A DNA stretch of 64,000 nt from Lepidostoma basale (taxonomy: Eukaryota > Arthropoda > Insecta > Trichoptera > Lepidostomatidae): positions 186,001 to 250,000 of the forward strand of contig JAHDVF020001307.1 in NCBI GenBank assembly GCA_022606425.2, in the 5' to 3' direction. Position numbers and translations under genes: made by a program. Numbering within the stretch: the first letter of the stretch is position 1; each line of letters begins with the position of its first letter. Below are positions 11,701 to 26,700 of this stretch, piece after piece. The notes under the pieces are model-generated. The model saw nothing but the letters and a program-made list of their open reading frames with translations, was not told the DNA's origin and searched no databases.

Positions 11701-14700
11701 TTTATTGTTTCATGAACAAAGATGTAAAACTCTATACTAAATATTGATGAAAATGTCTGTTTTCAAGTCATTCGGATATTTGATAATGTCTAAGTAAGCC
11801 GAAACATGTCACTCCCATAAAATATAATAAAATTTCTAGAAAACAGACATATTCATTACAATGTATATAATAGAATCCTTACTTCCTTGTGAATCCTAAC
11901 AGTAAATTTTATAAATGATATATTTTGGAGTTATTCAAATAAGTATGATATATTCCATAATAGTTACAAAAACAAATCAAATATTTAGGTGCAACAGGAA
12001 AACATATATTTTTGAATGATTGGGAACAGAATATTTATTTCTTTTAAATGTGTAGGATAATAAATTAATGTACAATTGACAAGAAGTACTTAACCATACA
12101 TACATTTTCAGGATTGTGGCGCTTAAGTAAGCTGTGCATCTGATTCAGACGCACAGCAGTGTGGTCGTCACAAAAAACTACCCATTTGTGAGAGTCTTGG
12201 TACTTTTTATACAATTTTTTTATCTGCGGCAGCACTGTCCATGATCCAGGGGAACTGGACAATACAACAGTAGGAGGTTTCTGAAAATTATGAAGAATTG
12301 AGTAAGTAAGAGTAATTTGATTGTAATACCTTATCTAAAAAAAAAAGGGTTTTATTTTCACGAATAAAAAAAATATTAAAAGGGGGTCTCCCGTGGGGGT
12401 GAAAAATAGAAGGATGGAGCTTGCATCGGTTAAAGTGTGGCAGTCCATTCTTTCTGCCTGCCCTTTCAGAGAGACGGCATGATGGTAACTTAGTTAGTTA
12501 GTTAAAAGGGGGTTATATATTTATACCCTAGTACCATAAGTATAAGATGTTTTCATACTAAAATATACATTTTTAAAAACTATATTCATTATAATGTTTC
12601 TTGACTAGAATAACCCATTGCTATATACGATAATATAAATGGATGATATGCTACGGGGTTGGTAGCAAAAACCAGTACGCGCTGGTGCATTACACTAATA
12701 AGGGGAACGGCACGACATGGAAAACTGACATCGGGGTGGGATTCTGCAGGGTTGTAGTACCCCCTAAAACTCATCGATTGTTCGTGTAAGAAAGCGCAAT
12801 GGTCAGTCAATTTCGAGAAAAAGAGGAAAAAAAATGGAGTACTTGAGAATCAAAAACCAGTTTTGAACCTATAACCATCCGGTCAGTGGAAGAGCGCACT
12901 AACACCTAAGCTGTTTGAACAGTTAAGAATAGTGGCGATATTTCATTTGTATCTTCTCAGTCATATTCCTCATGATTGAGGATCATGTCCATCCTGTAAG
13001 CCATTGACCATGGCACGCCTTGTGCTCCTATTATCCGTTAGTCTCCAGGTTGCAGCTAAAGAGAGACCAGTCAGATCCCTGATTTTATCAGACCAGCGGC
13101 TCGCTGATCGTCCCTGTGGTCGTCTTCCCTCTACTTTGCCCACGATGATGAGCTTTTCAAGGTTGTCCTGATATATCCGGGCTATGTGTCCAAAATATAT
13201 GTGTCCAATATGTACGAGTATATGTATAAGCTAGGCTAAAAAACTAAAGGGCCTTTTTCTCGAATTTTTTTGACCGTTGTGTGACCGTTTGACAATCAAA
13301 TTCTCATCCCAAAATCAATTTTCATTGAGAAAATAATTTTTAAGCTTATTTTGAAAAAAATCTTACTATATAAATTATACAGTACACTCTTCCGGGGTCC
13401 GGTTAACCGGGAAGCGGATTATTCGGGACACTTGAGTCATTGAAAAAATATTTTATAAAAACAAAAATATTTCCCAATAATACTTATAATGCAAACAAAA
13501 ACTCAAATCTGTTACAATGATATTGGGCGTCTAATTCATAATTGTGTCACCGCCAACATACGTTTTTGTATTTGCAATAAAGCACCCGCAGCGTAGTTCA
13601 GACTCATAAAACATTGTCGTTAATTTTATTTTACGGTGAAAAAGTGTTTATAATAATGGATAAGCGCAAACAAGGCGTACCTAATTAATAAAAAGAGAAA
13701 ATTGATAGATTTTGCGGTTACATCGGATAGCGCCGAAGGCATTTTACATGTTTTCGGATTGACTGGGAAATCGATTATACGGGATTTTTTTTCACCATCC
13801 ATCCCGAAAAATTGAGAGTGTACTGTACATATACTGTACATCTTTGAAAATGATGAAATACCGGTTTGTCTCAAAAGAAAGGTCTACGACATGTGTATAC
13901 TGCCCATGATGACATACGGACTAGAGACGACAACTCTTACAGCAAAAAGTGTCCACAGGCTCAAGTGTATACAGAGGTCCATGGAAAGACAGATACTTGG
14001 TGTGAGCTTGCGTGACCGCATAAGGAATGAAGAAATCAGACGCCGTACCAGGGTTGCTGACGTCATGGACCGAGTGGCAAAATTGAAATGGCAATGGGCT
14101 GGACACTTGGCTAGACAGGGTGGCAACAGATGGGCTCCCAGGATACTCAGTTGGAGACCATGGGCAAATAGGCGAAGTGTCGGAAGGCCACCGATGAGAT
14201 GGACCGATGATATTGTCAAAAGGGTTGGAAAATTTTGGATACGAAGGGGGCAGGATAGAGACGAGTGGAGGAAATTGGAAGAGGCCTATATCCAGCAGTG
14301 GAGGGAAGAAGGTTAGCAAAGAAGATGAAGTAGACTGTACATGTAAATTATAACATAGAATCGCAGTTACTTTATTACAATAATAAATTATGATGCTACT
14401 AAAGTCTTTTTTTTAATCAGTTATAATTTGGCCTAGTAAAAAAACGGTTTGGCCTAAAATCTGATTGGGCTGGTAACACAGACATATATTATTAAACCTA
14501 GATTATAAACAAGAGATGTGAGTTAAGACGTACCGGTTGAGAGTTAGCCTGTTCCCTAATGTCGATCCTCAGGCGTTCAGCTAGGCTCGTGTGGTAGGGG
14601 TGCTTCTGGGTCATAATCACGAATAAGATTTCTCCATATTCTAAAACAACATTATTCTAATTAAATAATTTTCAAAAGAAGTTTGTTTCATCATAAATTA

Positions 14701-17700
14701 AAATATCATTTACCAAATGATCCCGAACCAATGGTACAGAGAGTACAGAGTGGTGCAAAATAAGCATTATGTGTTGAGTTTAATAGAACGAAACTGTATA
14801 TTTAGTTTTTATTATATACACTTGTTCTTATTTAGTGTTATAGCACTTATTTAGTGCCTATTTTACTTCAACCATTCATTTGATGATATTAGCAAAATGA
14901 AATGTGCCAATCGCATAAAATATAATAAATCTTCTAGTGATCTGACTGTTTTCAATTAAATAAAATAATAATACATTTAGTATTTGTATCTAAACCACTT
15001 TATTTGGTAACACCAACCGGTTTCGCTCCCTCCGGAGTTTCGTCAGGGTGAAAGAGTAAACTGTTAAGTTATTAGTTTACTCTCTCACCCTGACGAAGTT
15101 CCGGGGGGAGCGAAACCGGTTGGTGTTATCAAATAAAGTGGTTTAGATACAAATACTAAATATGTATTATTATTTTATTTAATAACGTCACACCACAAAT
15201 TAATTGCTTCATACGAAAATTTAAAAAGATGATTTCTATCAATTTAATCTTATCAGTTCTTTTGCTAAAATCAATATGATTAGTGTAATAAATCACTCCA
15301 AAAACTCCAATTCAAAAAATATTTTCCAAATATAGAATATTAATCCATTTATCTCTTTTTAATGTTTTTTCTCTGGTAGGTACTTTGTCTAATATTAATT
15401 TGCAAATATTACATACTTAGGTTCTTGAATTAGTTAGGTTAGTTTATATCCCGTTATATAATATACCGTTCTCTCGATGATAGCTATGTAAAACCTTCTA
15501 AAAGTGATGGGAAAATTAAACAAAAATGATAAAAAAATATTGTTTTTAATATTTTTTCAACATTGAAGAATAGAAATTAAAATTATTCAAGTCATTTTGC
15601 GAGATCGCGTACACAGAAAACAGTAAAATAATTACGACAATATACTCGATATATACTCGTAATAATATGGTTTCTGATATAAGCATTCGTTTTGCGTTAT
15701 CACTTTATCAATATATTTTTGTTATGGTTTGTTAACACCACTAATCTGGGGTGGTGTTCCTAAAACTGTGACCCCGGCTCTCCTAGAAACGACACAATGT
15801 CGGCAAACCTTTCACCACAATGGCAAGAGAAAATGATAAAAGAAAGGCAATGCCTATTATAAATAATACTAGCACGCACGAATTTATAATACTTTTATCT
15901 ATTGTCTACAAATCTTGATATAATATTGAACATTATTATAGTGAAAAGAAAACACGTAACATTTTCAATAAACTTTTAATAAATAAGGTGATTTAAAATA
16001 TTTATAATATATTATATTTTTACCAACATTAAAATGAATGCCGATTAAATTCAGTGCAATTAAATATTAAAAAATATTCTAATTATAATTTTATAAGAAT
16101 ATATAAACAAGCCACATATAAAAAAAATATTTTGTAATTGTAAATTTCAAAAAAAAAAAGTAGTGTACATTTAGTTCAAATCCACTAATGTTTGTGTCTT
16201 CGATCGGTTTCGGCAGCTCGCTGCCATTAAAGAAGACCAAAAGATGGCAGCGAGCTGCCGAAACCGGTCAAAGACTCAAACATCACTGGATTTTTACTGA
16301 ATATACATGTAGGTTAAATGCATAGCCCACATAAGCGGACTTCGACTGCTGAACCAGCATATTTCATGATGAAATATAGTACACGAATAACCGAAAACGC
16401 CTGACTTAGGACCTACTTATCGAAACGCTGAATCAGGGCCGAGATTCATTCACTAGGTCACTAGAGCAGAGCAGCGTGTGCAGAGGGAAGCAAAGCATAT
16501 AAAAGCGGTACTTCCGACCACCCAATCCGTCAGTCAGTATTACGGCTTCTAACAGACACGAGTCTACGTTAATAAGTCTACGCCACGAGGGATCTCGGAC
16601 TCCCTCTCCCGCCGATCTACGAAGCCACGCTACTACGTCATTCCTTCTTGCGACTTCTAACCGACACGAGTCTACGTCGTCAAGTTTACGTACAAAGAAC
16701 CCCCGACTCTCCCACCGAGCTTCGCTACTGCCTACACTGCTACGCCACGTAACTTCCGACGAGTCTTCGCTCCAGCCGACCGACGCTACTACCCAGCGAC
16801 CCATCAGCCCCAGCTGCTATCGACGTCCAAGCGCACGCTCCATCACGAGTACATAATACTGTTAACGTATGATTACTTGTGATCCGCAATAAACGCTGCA
16901 ACGTTCACCGTCTTTCAACCCTCACCACAACTCCCAAAGTGGTGACCCCGACGTGATCGGACTCCCCCAAAGTGGTGACCCCGACGTGATTCGACTCCCC
17001 CAAATACATAAAAAATCATCTTTTTTATTTTCATTATGCCTCATATAGTTACGTTATCGTATTTAAATCAATTAACTAAAATATATTAATAAACATGATT
17101 TGCCGTATTAGCAAAATAAAAATCGAAATATAAAATTTCCTCTAGGTGTTAGTAACACCAGATTGAATAAGGGGCGATTTGGGGTAGAAATGTCCCTCGG
17201 GATGATTTATCAGGCGGATATTGGAGAAGAGAGTAACGGGGGTGGGGGGGTGGTAGATATTGAAGTCTGTTCGGTACGTGACAAAAATGATCGAACATAG
17301 CACAAGACTGTTCGGAATATACACGGTGTTTGGGGGTTAATTGTGTTTCTCAAATTAGTTTCATTATAGAATACTATATTTTACTGTCTCAATCATTTTG
17401 AAAGCATTTGAAAATAAACTAGAAAGTCATAGAAAAAACAAGCATAGCTAAAGAACTGCTGATTCAAAGTAAAAGGTGGAACATATTGGTCGTATTATAA
17501 GATCAACAACAACAACAAACCATCACGCCGTTTCTCCGCAGGGGTAGGCAGAGAGAATGGACCGCCACACTACTCTATCCTGACATACCTCTCTAGATTC
17601 CTCCACATTCATACATCGAGTCATACACGCACGTCGATTCTTCTGGCTTCTGACATGACCAACCTTTAAAATTTGATTAATTTGGTCATCCCATGTTTTC

Positions 17701-20700
17701 CTCGGTCTACCTCGACTCCGTACTCCATTTACATCGTTAACGTATACTTTTTTAACCATTCTTTCTTCACCCATGCGCTCCATATGTCCGAACCAACGCA
17801 GCGATCCTTTCATAATTTTGTTCATAATACCTTCTTTCGCTCTACATTCCTTTCTAATATCAGCATTTAAGATTCTTTCGTACATAGTTCTACCACACAT
17901 ACGTCTTAGGGACCTTATCTCTACTGCATTTATTCTGCTTTCATATTTCTTCTGTCAGTTCCATGCTTCGCTTCCATACATAAGGGTTGGGACCAGAACT
18001 CCATTGTGAACGGCCATTTTCGCTTTCATAATTTATAAGATGTCAAAAATACAAATGCAATTATCATGTCCGGTGGTAAGGTAGTACCGGTACTATTGCG
18101 CCTACAAAGATTTTATTAATAAAATTTTCCCGAATACCGTACGATACTGGCATACGAGTATGTGAACCATTTGTCACAAATCTTTTTCTTCAAGTGCCCT
18201 GTCGGGTCCCCCCAACGTTAGCGATCACTTCGGCGAACCTGTCCCTGACCTGCGCCCCTCGGAACAGCTCCTCCACACTTCGGATGCCGGTCCTCTCCCT
18301 CACGTTTCACAGCCAGGACATTTGACTCCTACCGGGCCCTCGGCGTCCCTCAATTTTCCCCTCCAATATCAGTTGGAGAAGGTGGTACATTTCCCCAAGC
18401 AGTATATGGCCCAGATGTGAAATCTTCCGAACCTTGATAGTTGATAACAGAAATGTTCGAAGTAAATTATATTATAACAACAACGAAATAATTCACATTT
18501 GAAATATTCCGTGACGTCATCACTCTCATGTTAATTGGCAACCTTTTAAAAATAATTTATGCTTTTTGGAACATGAGCTAAAACTGTTATCTAGTAAAAT
18601 AAAGGCGAAATTATCTAAATTTTCTAGATCATTTTAGGCCAAATCGTGCTGAAAATAAATAAAATAAAAGTATTCTTCCTTGATTCAAAATGAATAAAAA
18701 AAAACATACATTCTTGTTGATGAAAGTAAGATAAATGAGAAGAATGTGCGGGAAAAAGATACACAATAGAATACCGAACGACGAAATAAGGAAGAAATTT
18801 AAGGCAGATGATTATGTAATAATTAACATTAAAAATGGTTCCCTGAGATGGTTTTGACATACGGAACGAATGGACGAGAGAAGAATGATTAAAATGTTGT
18901 ATACAAGCAGTGTGAGTGGAAAGAGAAGCCGTGGAAGACCAAGGAAAGCGTGGCATGGCCAAATTAATCAAATCGAAGTAGGAAAAATCGATGAGCGTGA
19001 ATGTGACGATGTAGAGGAAGCTAGAGAGGTATGTCTAATCATATCAAATCAAATCAAATTAAATCAGTTTATTTTCTCAAAAGATATTACAAACAATTAT
19101 TACAGTTTAAGACATCTATTGTGGAGAAGATTCCTTGAGGCCCTATGCACCACGGAGGTGTGACAGGACAAAAAGAAGAAGAAGAGAAGACATCTATTAA
19201 AAACAGGCAAAATATAATAAATATATAATACCAGGAACGCATGAGAGATGTTTCGAAAAGAATACAAGATATTCTCCAAAGTCAAGAATATTTGTCTTCT
19301 GAAAGTACTTTCACGAATATGAAAGACATCGATCTCTGAAGCGACCATGTTCAGCAGTTTGATTGCTCTCCCCACCGGCATCACCAGAGGCAGGTTGGTT
19401 CTGCATGCTGGGAGATAAAACAGTCTGTGCTGACGCCGTCGAAGATAACCATCCGGAACATAAAGATGGATAGCCTCCAAGATGACGGAATTTTCAAAGA
19501 ATCCCCTGATAAGTCTGAAGAAATGGGTAAGTGTGCACCCATCCCTCCTTATCTGCAAACTATTGGTCCCCAGCATGCCCAAGAGGAATGCAGTGGGATA
19601 AAGTCACGGATAGCTACCAAACTCCCTCATGTAGAGATATGTCCATCGCCTACCCCTCCGGAGAAACGGTGTGATGGTTAGTAAGTTAGTTACATTCTTG
19701 TTTTAAAAAAAATAATATTTACGTTTTATTTTCGTCATAAAAATCTCAATTGTACGCAGCCTTAGTACCTATATGGTAAATGAACGGAACCAAAGATCGT
19801 TTTGGATATTTTACGTGGCCAATGCGAAAGTCGTATCTAATAGCGAATCGTTATTTACCTGGTGTACGTACTAAAATGTATCAATAAAAATAAACAGTAA
19901 AATACTTTACGATGCAAGAGGAAACACGCAAAAAATAAATTGATTGCAAAGCTTGAATAAAACAGTGATAAGTTTTAGTACTGAAAGCACGTCGAAAAAA
20001 CCACATATTTTTATAACATCATTAATAAAATAATATTATAATATACACAATTAATACATAAATATATCTTTTATACTTTTAATTTCGATATAAATATTTT
20101 TGATAGCTTTTTATTTTTATTTATTGCTTTCTTCTTCTTCAAGTGCCCTGTCGGGTCCCCCCAACGTTGGCGATCACCTCGGCGAACCTGTCCCTGTCCT
20201 GCGCCACTCGGAACAGTTCCTCCACACTTCGGATGCCGGTCCACTCCCTCACGTTTCGCAGCCAGGACATTTGTCTCCTACCGGGCCCTCGGCGTCCCTG
20301 AATTTTCCCCTCCAATATCAGTTGGAGAAGGTGGTACTTTTCCCCATGCAGTATATGACCCAGATGTGAAATCTTTCGAACCTTGATAGTTGATAACAGT
20401 TCCCTGTCAACTCTAGCTCGCCTCAGGACTTCGGTATTTGTAACCATGTCTCTCCAGGGAACTCTGAGCATTCGGCGATGGAGCCACATTTCAAATGCTT
20501 CCAGTCTGTTCATTGAATTTTATTGCTTTAACCTAGTCAAATCAATGGACCTGGGTTACACAATGGGAAGTGAAAAAATAGACATAATATGCTATGCAGA
20601 TGATGCGGTACTAATAATAAACTCCGAAGATGATCTACAAAGGCTATTGTACAAATTTCATAACCATCTCAAAGATTCAACATGAAAATCTCTATAGACA

Positions 20701-23700
20701 AAGAGCATCTCCATAGCCAGTACGATTCAAGCTTGCATTAGATGATAAAATAATAGAACAAGTGATGCATTTCAAGTACTTAGGTGTTGATGTATCAGCC
20801 AGCAGTGACCTCTACGGAGAAGTAACAGAACTAACAAACCGGCCGCCGTTGTGGCTGGCTGCTTGAAAACTGCTGTTTGGAAAAACAAGGAGAGCAAAAT
20901 ATTAATCTACAAGACACGCGCTCGTCCTATAATGACATATGGAATCGAAACGAGGGCTGAAACCATCAGAACAAAAAATGTCTCATAAGAACCACAGAAA
21001 TGAGGACTCTTCGATCAGTTGCGGGAACGATACTCCGAGACAGAGGAATAAATTCCGAAATAAGAAAGATCTGCAATGTAGAAGATGTCGTGGCATGGGG
21101 AAGACTGAGAAGACGCTACTGGAAAGATCATGTGGAGAGAGCATGTTCTGAAAGAGTGATAAGTACCAATAGGAAATCGACCTCCAGGAAGACCACCCAA
21201 AATATGGCAGGATAGTTGGACATCTTAATCCCAGGAACAGGCTCCGAGAAATAACAGGACACAGTTCTAAATAAAGCAGAAGAAGAAGCTTTAACCTAGT
21301 TGCTTTTGTTTGCTTATATTTAAAAAATGGACACCAAGGAATAAATTAGTGAATGTAAAATATTACAGTGAATTTTGTAAATACAAATGTAGTTATTACA
21401 ATATATATTAAAAATGAATATTGTAATAACTGTTTTAAAATAGAGAATTTATATTTAAATTACCCCATTTTTACTAACATGCGGAGAGAAAATCGGTAGG
21501 TACCTACTGGTGTCTGCACACTCATAACGATCTCAAATTTGGAATTCGAGAGATGTGAAAATACGTCGGCGGCGTTTGTTTCTCAAGCGCGAGGAACCTC
21601 GGCGGGAAAACATATTATTTGGTTAGGTACGTTCTACCACCGCCATCGTCGGGCTGAGTACATCCTCGTTACCTCCCCGCGACGCCACAGTGTACGATTT
21701 GACCAATCTAGCTGGACAAAATTCAGAATCAAAGCTACATGATTTTAAATGATCTTTCATGGCAATTTCGAGACATGGAAGTAAATAAAACAAAAATTTT
21801 CTGATTAAATATAATTTAATTTGACTTTAACAATGATTTTAAATCTGTATAATGTTTTATTGTATTCTTTTTTGGTAGTTTCCGCAACAGTGAAATGTAT
21901 GGATCGGACGACATTAATAAATACTTCATTAAGTCATAGTTTGTGCGTACACGAGATGTTTTTAATGTGTGACCTAATCTTACCTTCCTAATTTCTTTGT
22001 TTTTTTGCCTCAGAAGCCTCTTCGGACATTTGACCTATTGGTATGATAGAATGTCTTATAATTTCTGCTCCATGTACCAGGATCTTATGTAATGTAGCTG
22101 GCATGTTATACCATGGGTACAGAGTAAGATATAAGTCCCGAGTTTCCAAACAATATTGTTTAAATTTATCAGAGTCAATTTAATAGCCAGACGCCATTGC
22201 TGCAAGAATAGTGCTGAGACGACAAATAAAATGTTCTTCAATACCGGTGATACGAGCCGTTGTTTTATAATTGTGAAAAAACGCTCTTGCGGTGTTGCCA
22301 TCGTTACTTGTACCAAAACCTGGTTTAATTTTGTCTGTAATGAGACCAACTTCTTTGAATTGACCTTTTATCATATCCTTCTTCTTTTTAAAAATTTCTT
22401 TATTTTTCTCTCCCCTAACTTGCTACTCAGCTATTTCCATTCTATAAGTAATATTTAACAGGCATTCTATTGTGCGGATATAAGCATACAAGCTTGATAT
22501 CCCAACCTGTACATGTTTTCATCAGATTCTCTTACGATTGTGGTTGAATTCGACGTTTTTCTAGTTTTTCGACGGGAGGGTAACTCTGCTCTTTCACTTC
22601 AACTAAATGGTCGTAACATGGCTATAGACGGAATCCTCTTTCATTCTACTCTTGTTGAATATTTTTGTACATCTGCACAGTGAAATTATTTGCAACAAAT
22701 AAAGCAAACGCTTCCTCCGGGGTGTAAGGACGTTGTTCTTTGTTTATGGTAATTCTTCTTCTAGCTTTTTTTATACTCGGTAGCTCGTCTTGGCGAAGCT
22801 GTAGACACTTCCTGTATTAAATTAGCAGCGTCTCGTTTACCACTGCCTCGCACACTTAATTGTGCAGCAAAAGATAGCTGTGCATCGTTATATTCTTCCA
22901 ATAAATGCTGAACTTTGCGCTGTTTCGATTTAGTGCAACTATCTTCAAAACGCTTTTTCGATCTGCCAACACTGGGATTCGGTTTTGGGAGCGGTTCGTA
23001 AAACATATTAAATACAATTTCATCATTTAACCGATCCTCGTGTGCACTTAAAAATAAATATAATTGTCTATTTTTACGAAGCCATTTCGAACGAATCTTT
23101 TCGCATTTCCTTTTCAGAAATTTCTTTAAGGGCTTCTCTTGATCTTGTTTGAGGACAAAATTAACAAATCTTGACTTTACAAACGTTATAACTTCGTTTA
23201 ATTTGCATTTGAACGGGGAAGAACGCCAAAATTCAAATAATGACTTTCGCGAAATCCGGGCACCTATAAATAAAAAAATATAAATCTTTATTCTAGCACA
23301 TAATAGCAAAAAACGATTATGTTCTCAACAAACTTATATGATGCAAAAATATTTTAAGACCTAAATGCGTGACTCTAGACTTTAAGACTATCCAAAGTCA
23401 ATTTATGCGTTTTTTTGTGGTTTTGAAAATGATGTTCTTTAAAACAGTATCCCGAAGCCTTCACAAGTATTTTGGTAGATTATAATAATACAATAAATCA
23501 ATAGTTACCTTTAGTTTAACAATCCATTACTAAAAAGCACTTGAAATCACACAGAACAAAGTAAGACATCCGCACACGTCGACGTTCACTGTAACGCTGA
23601 ACGGGGGACGGGCTACCCTAAGCCGAAACAGCGATTTCGCTCAACAACAGTAATGGAACTGTGGCGCCAATATTTGTTTGGAGTGCGTTATCGGGTGAAG

Positions 23701-26700
23701 AAAACATTCAAGAGCATAGTAATACTTAAGAAAAGCAATATTTCAACATAATGATTTTCGACTTTTGTCTAGCTAGATTGGTCGAATCGTATGTAGTGCG
23801 ACGTCTCGGGATGTGCAACCCGCTCCGTAATATACGATAATAATGCAGCCAGGCCGTGCATTCTGTATCGCGCCAGCCATAAAACATCGTTATCATCTGC
23901 AAGTAAATTCTCCTGCTCCATGTTTTCGCGGAGTTTGTATGAATAATGTTAGAGAATGCGAAAAGAATTGGGGTTTGTTGCACTAAGTGCACATACACTA
24001 TCACTCCTAGAGAAAGAAAAAATATGTGTTAAAGAATTCTTCTTAAAAAACTGAGAACTAATTGTTGGTCAATAAAGTTTGAGCGGATTAAATAATATGT
24101 ACCCGCATATCAGGGCTTGTTAAGTCTGGTTTCTTCCAACTGAGACAGCTAAAGCATATAAGGAGATATTTACCTATTGATGAAGCTAGGACCCTCGTAA
24201 ATTCTTTTGTAGTGTCACGTTTAGATTATTGCAACGGAATGTACGCTGGATTGCCAAATAATCAATTAAGCAGAATACAAAGCGTATTCAATGCTGCTGC
24301 CCGATTGATTATGGGGCAACAGAAATACTGTCATATCACGCCGCTCCTGAAGGAACTTCTTCTTCTTCGATGGCCCTACAGCCCATATCGAGCCTTAGCC
24401 TCCAGTATTCTTCGCCTCCAACTCCTCCTGTCCTCCGCTTCGACCCTCCAATCTGACACTCTTAACAATCTTGTTCCATCTCTCCCAACTTCATCCTCCC
24501 ATCGCAGCCTTGGTCGTCCAATTGGTCTTCTACCACCTGGGTGCCACTCCAGCAATCTTTTTGGGGTTCGCGATGACGGCATCCTCTGCACGTGACCGGC
24601 CCATCTCAGTCTATTCAGTCTGACCTGTGTGGAGAGACTGGGAGCTTTGTAAATATTGTACAGCTCGTCATTATGCCGCACTCTCCAGCCTTCACCGTCA
24701 TTCACAGGCCCCAGAATTCTGCGCAGCACCCTTCTCTCAAAAGTATCCAGTCGCTCTGCAGATTTCGCTGTCATTGTCCACGCCTCACACCCATAGGTCA
24801 CTACTGTTCGGATGATTGGTTTATACAGGGTGATTTTGGTTTTCCAGTGTACATTTCTTGATTTGAGCGCTGGTAGTAGAGAGAAGAATGTTTTGTTACC
24901 AATTGTGATTTTTCTTTCGATTTCCTTGTGATCTTCGTTTTTTTTTGTTATAGACGAACCCAGGTAAGCGAAGTCCTCCACCATCTTAAAGTTGTATCTG
25001 TCCTTGAATCTGATGGTTCGCCTTGAGTTATGGGTTGCATTCCTGGTTTGTTTCATTATTTGTGTCTTTTCTTCGTTTATCTCTAAACCCACCTCCTTGG
25101 CTGCTGTCTCTAAAGGTTCAAATACTTCGTGTATGGCTGTTAGGGATCTTCCTACAATGTTAAGGTCGTCTGCATATCCTATGATCTGGCTGCTATGAAA
25201 GTATGTGTTGGGATTCGTGTTAAGGTGGTAAGTTTTCCTTATGGCATATTCCAAACTCAGGATAAAAAGTGTTGGGGCTAAACCATCACGTTGTTTGAGG
25301 CCCTGTGATACCATGAATTCATCTGTGAGCTCTCCTCCTATCTTGACTCTACATTTTGTATTATCCATGGTTGCTTTTACCAGTCTTATTAACTTCGTAG
25401 GGATTTTGAAGTTCAAGAGTACATCATACAGTTTCTCTCTACTGATACTATCATAAACCTGTTTGAAGTCAATGAACAGCTGATATACATCGACGTCAAA
25501 TTCCCAGCATTTTGCTAGGATCTGCCTTGCTGTGAACAATTGATCACTTGTTGATCTGTTCCTCCTGAACCCAGCCTGGTACTCTCCGATGATGTTTTCT
25601 GCAAAGTGTTCCATTCTGTTTTTAAGTATTGTGGTAAAGATTTTGTATGATGTACTCAAAAGTGAGATGCCTCTGTGATTCTCGCATTTCAACTTGTCTC
25701 CCTTTTTGTGGATTGGACATATTATACTCATCTGCCAATCTTCAGGGATATGTTCTAGGTTCCATATTTTTGTTATAATTGTGTGAATCAACTTATGGAG
25801 ATGATCATTTCCATATTTCAGTAGCTCAGATGGTATATTATCCACTCCCGGTGCTTTATTGTTTTTTAATTTCATAATTACTAATGTCACTTCTGTGATT
25901 GTGGGAGGATTTACTTCGTAATCATTTTCTGTGGGTACCTCGGTTATTTCATTTTCGGAACTTGTGTTTGGGTTAAGTAGATGTTGGAAGTATTGCTTCC
26001 ATCTGTCTTTGATCTTCTCTGAATCCGCTATCATGTCTCCCGCAGCGTCCCTACATAAGCTTGTATTTGGTTTGAACCCTTTCTTAAAAACGTTGACTGC
26101 TTTATAGGCTTCTCTTGTGTTGTTTTCAACAAAGTCCTGTTCCATTTTCAGCAATATATTATTCATGTATGCTTTTTTTTTGGTTTTCAGTATTTTGTTG
26201 GTCTCCCTTCTGGCTTCTTCGTAAGCCTGTCTCTTGGGTATTGTACCTTGCTCTATGTATATTTTTCGAAGTTTATTTTTGATTTCTATTTTGTCCTTGC
26301 ATTCATCATCAAACCACGGATTTTTGGCTCGCCTAGGTCTGTTGCCTATACCTGTTTCGGCTGCATTTAAAACTGCATTTTTAACCTTATCCCAATCTTT
26401 TTCCATGGTTTCTTGAGATATCGCTTGGTCTAATTCGTTTGGGAGATGTTCTATGAGCGCATTGTGGTATCTCTCTAGACCTTCGGGTGTTTTGAGTGCA
26501 TCAGTATTGAATTTCATTACATCCTGTTGTCTTGTCGTTTTGTAATTTGAGATGCGACTCCTATATGTTGCTACTGCCATGTAATGGTCTGAATCACAAT
26601 TTGCACCTCTGTATGTTCTCACGTTCATGATATTTGAGGCCCCTCTTTTTTCTATTAATAAGTGATCGATTTGGTTATGGTGTCTGCCATTTGGAGAGGT

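Larger units (their letters stand above)
14954..15183. repeat. Foldback palindrome E (arms about 108 bp)
   Basis: The left arm (14954-15062) and right arm (15073-15183) are reverse complements with about five mismatches and a loop of about 10 bp. Each arm contains one hammerhead-like motif, so either transcript strand carries one. Confidence 0.9.

Noticed and set aside
16433..16804. 123-residue minus-strand frame
   Set aside because: It is antisense to an LTR-like block with TATA and poly(A) signals. The residue pattern is repetitive and composition-driven.
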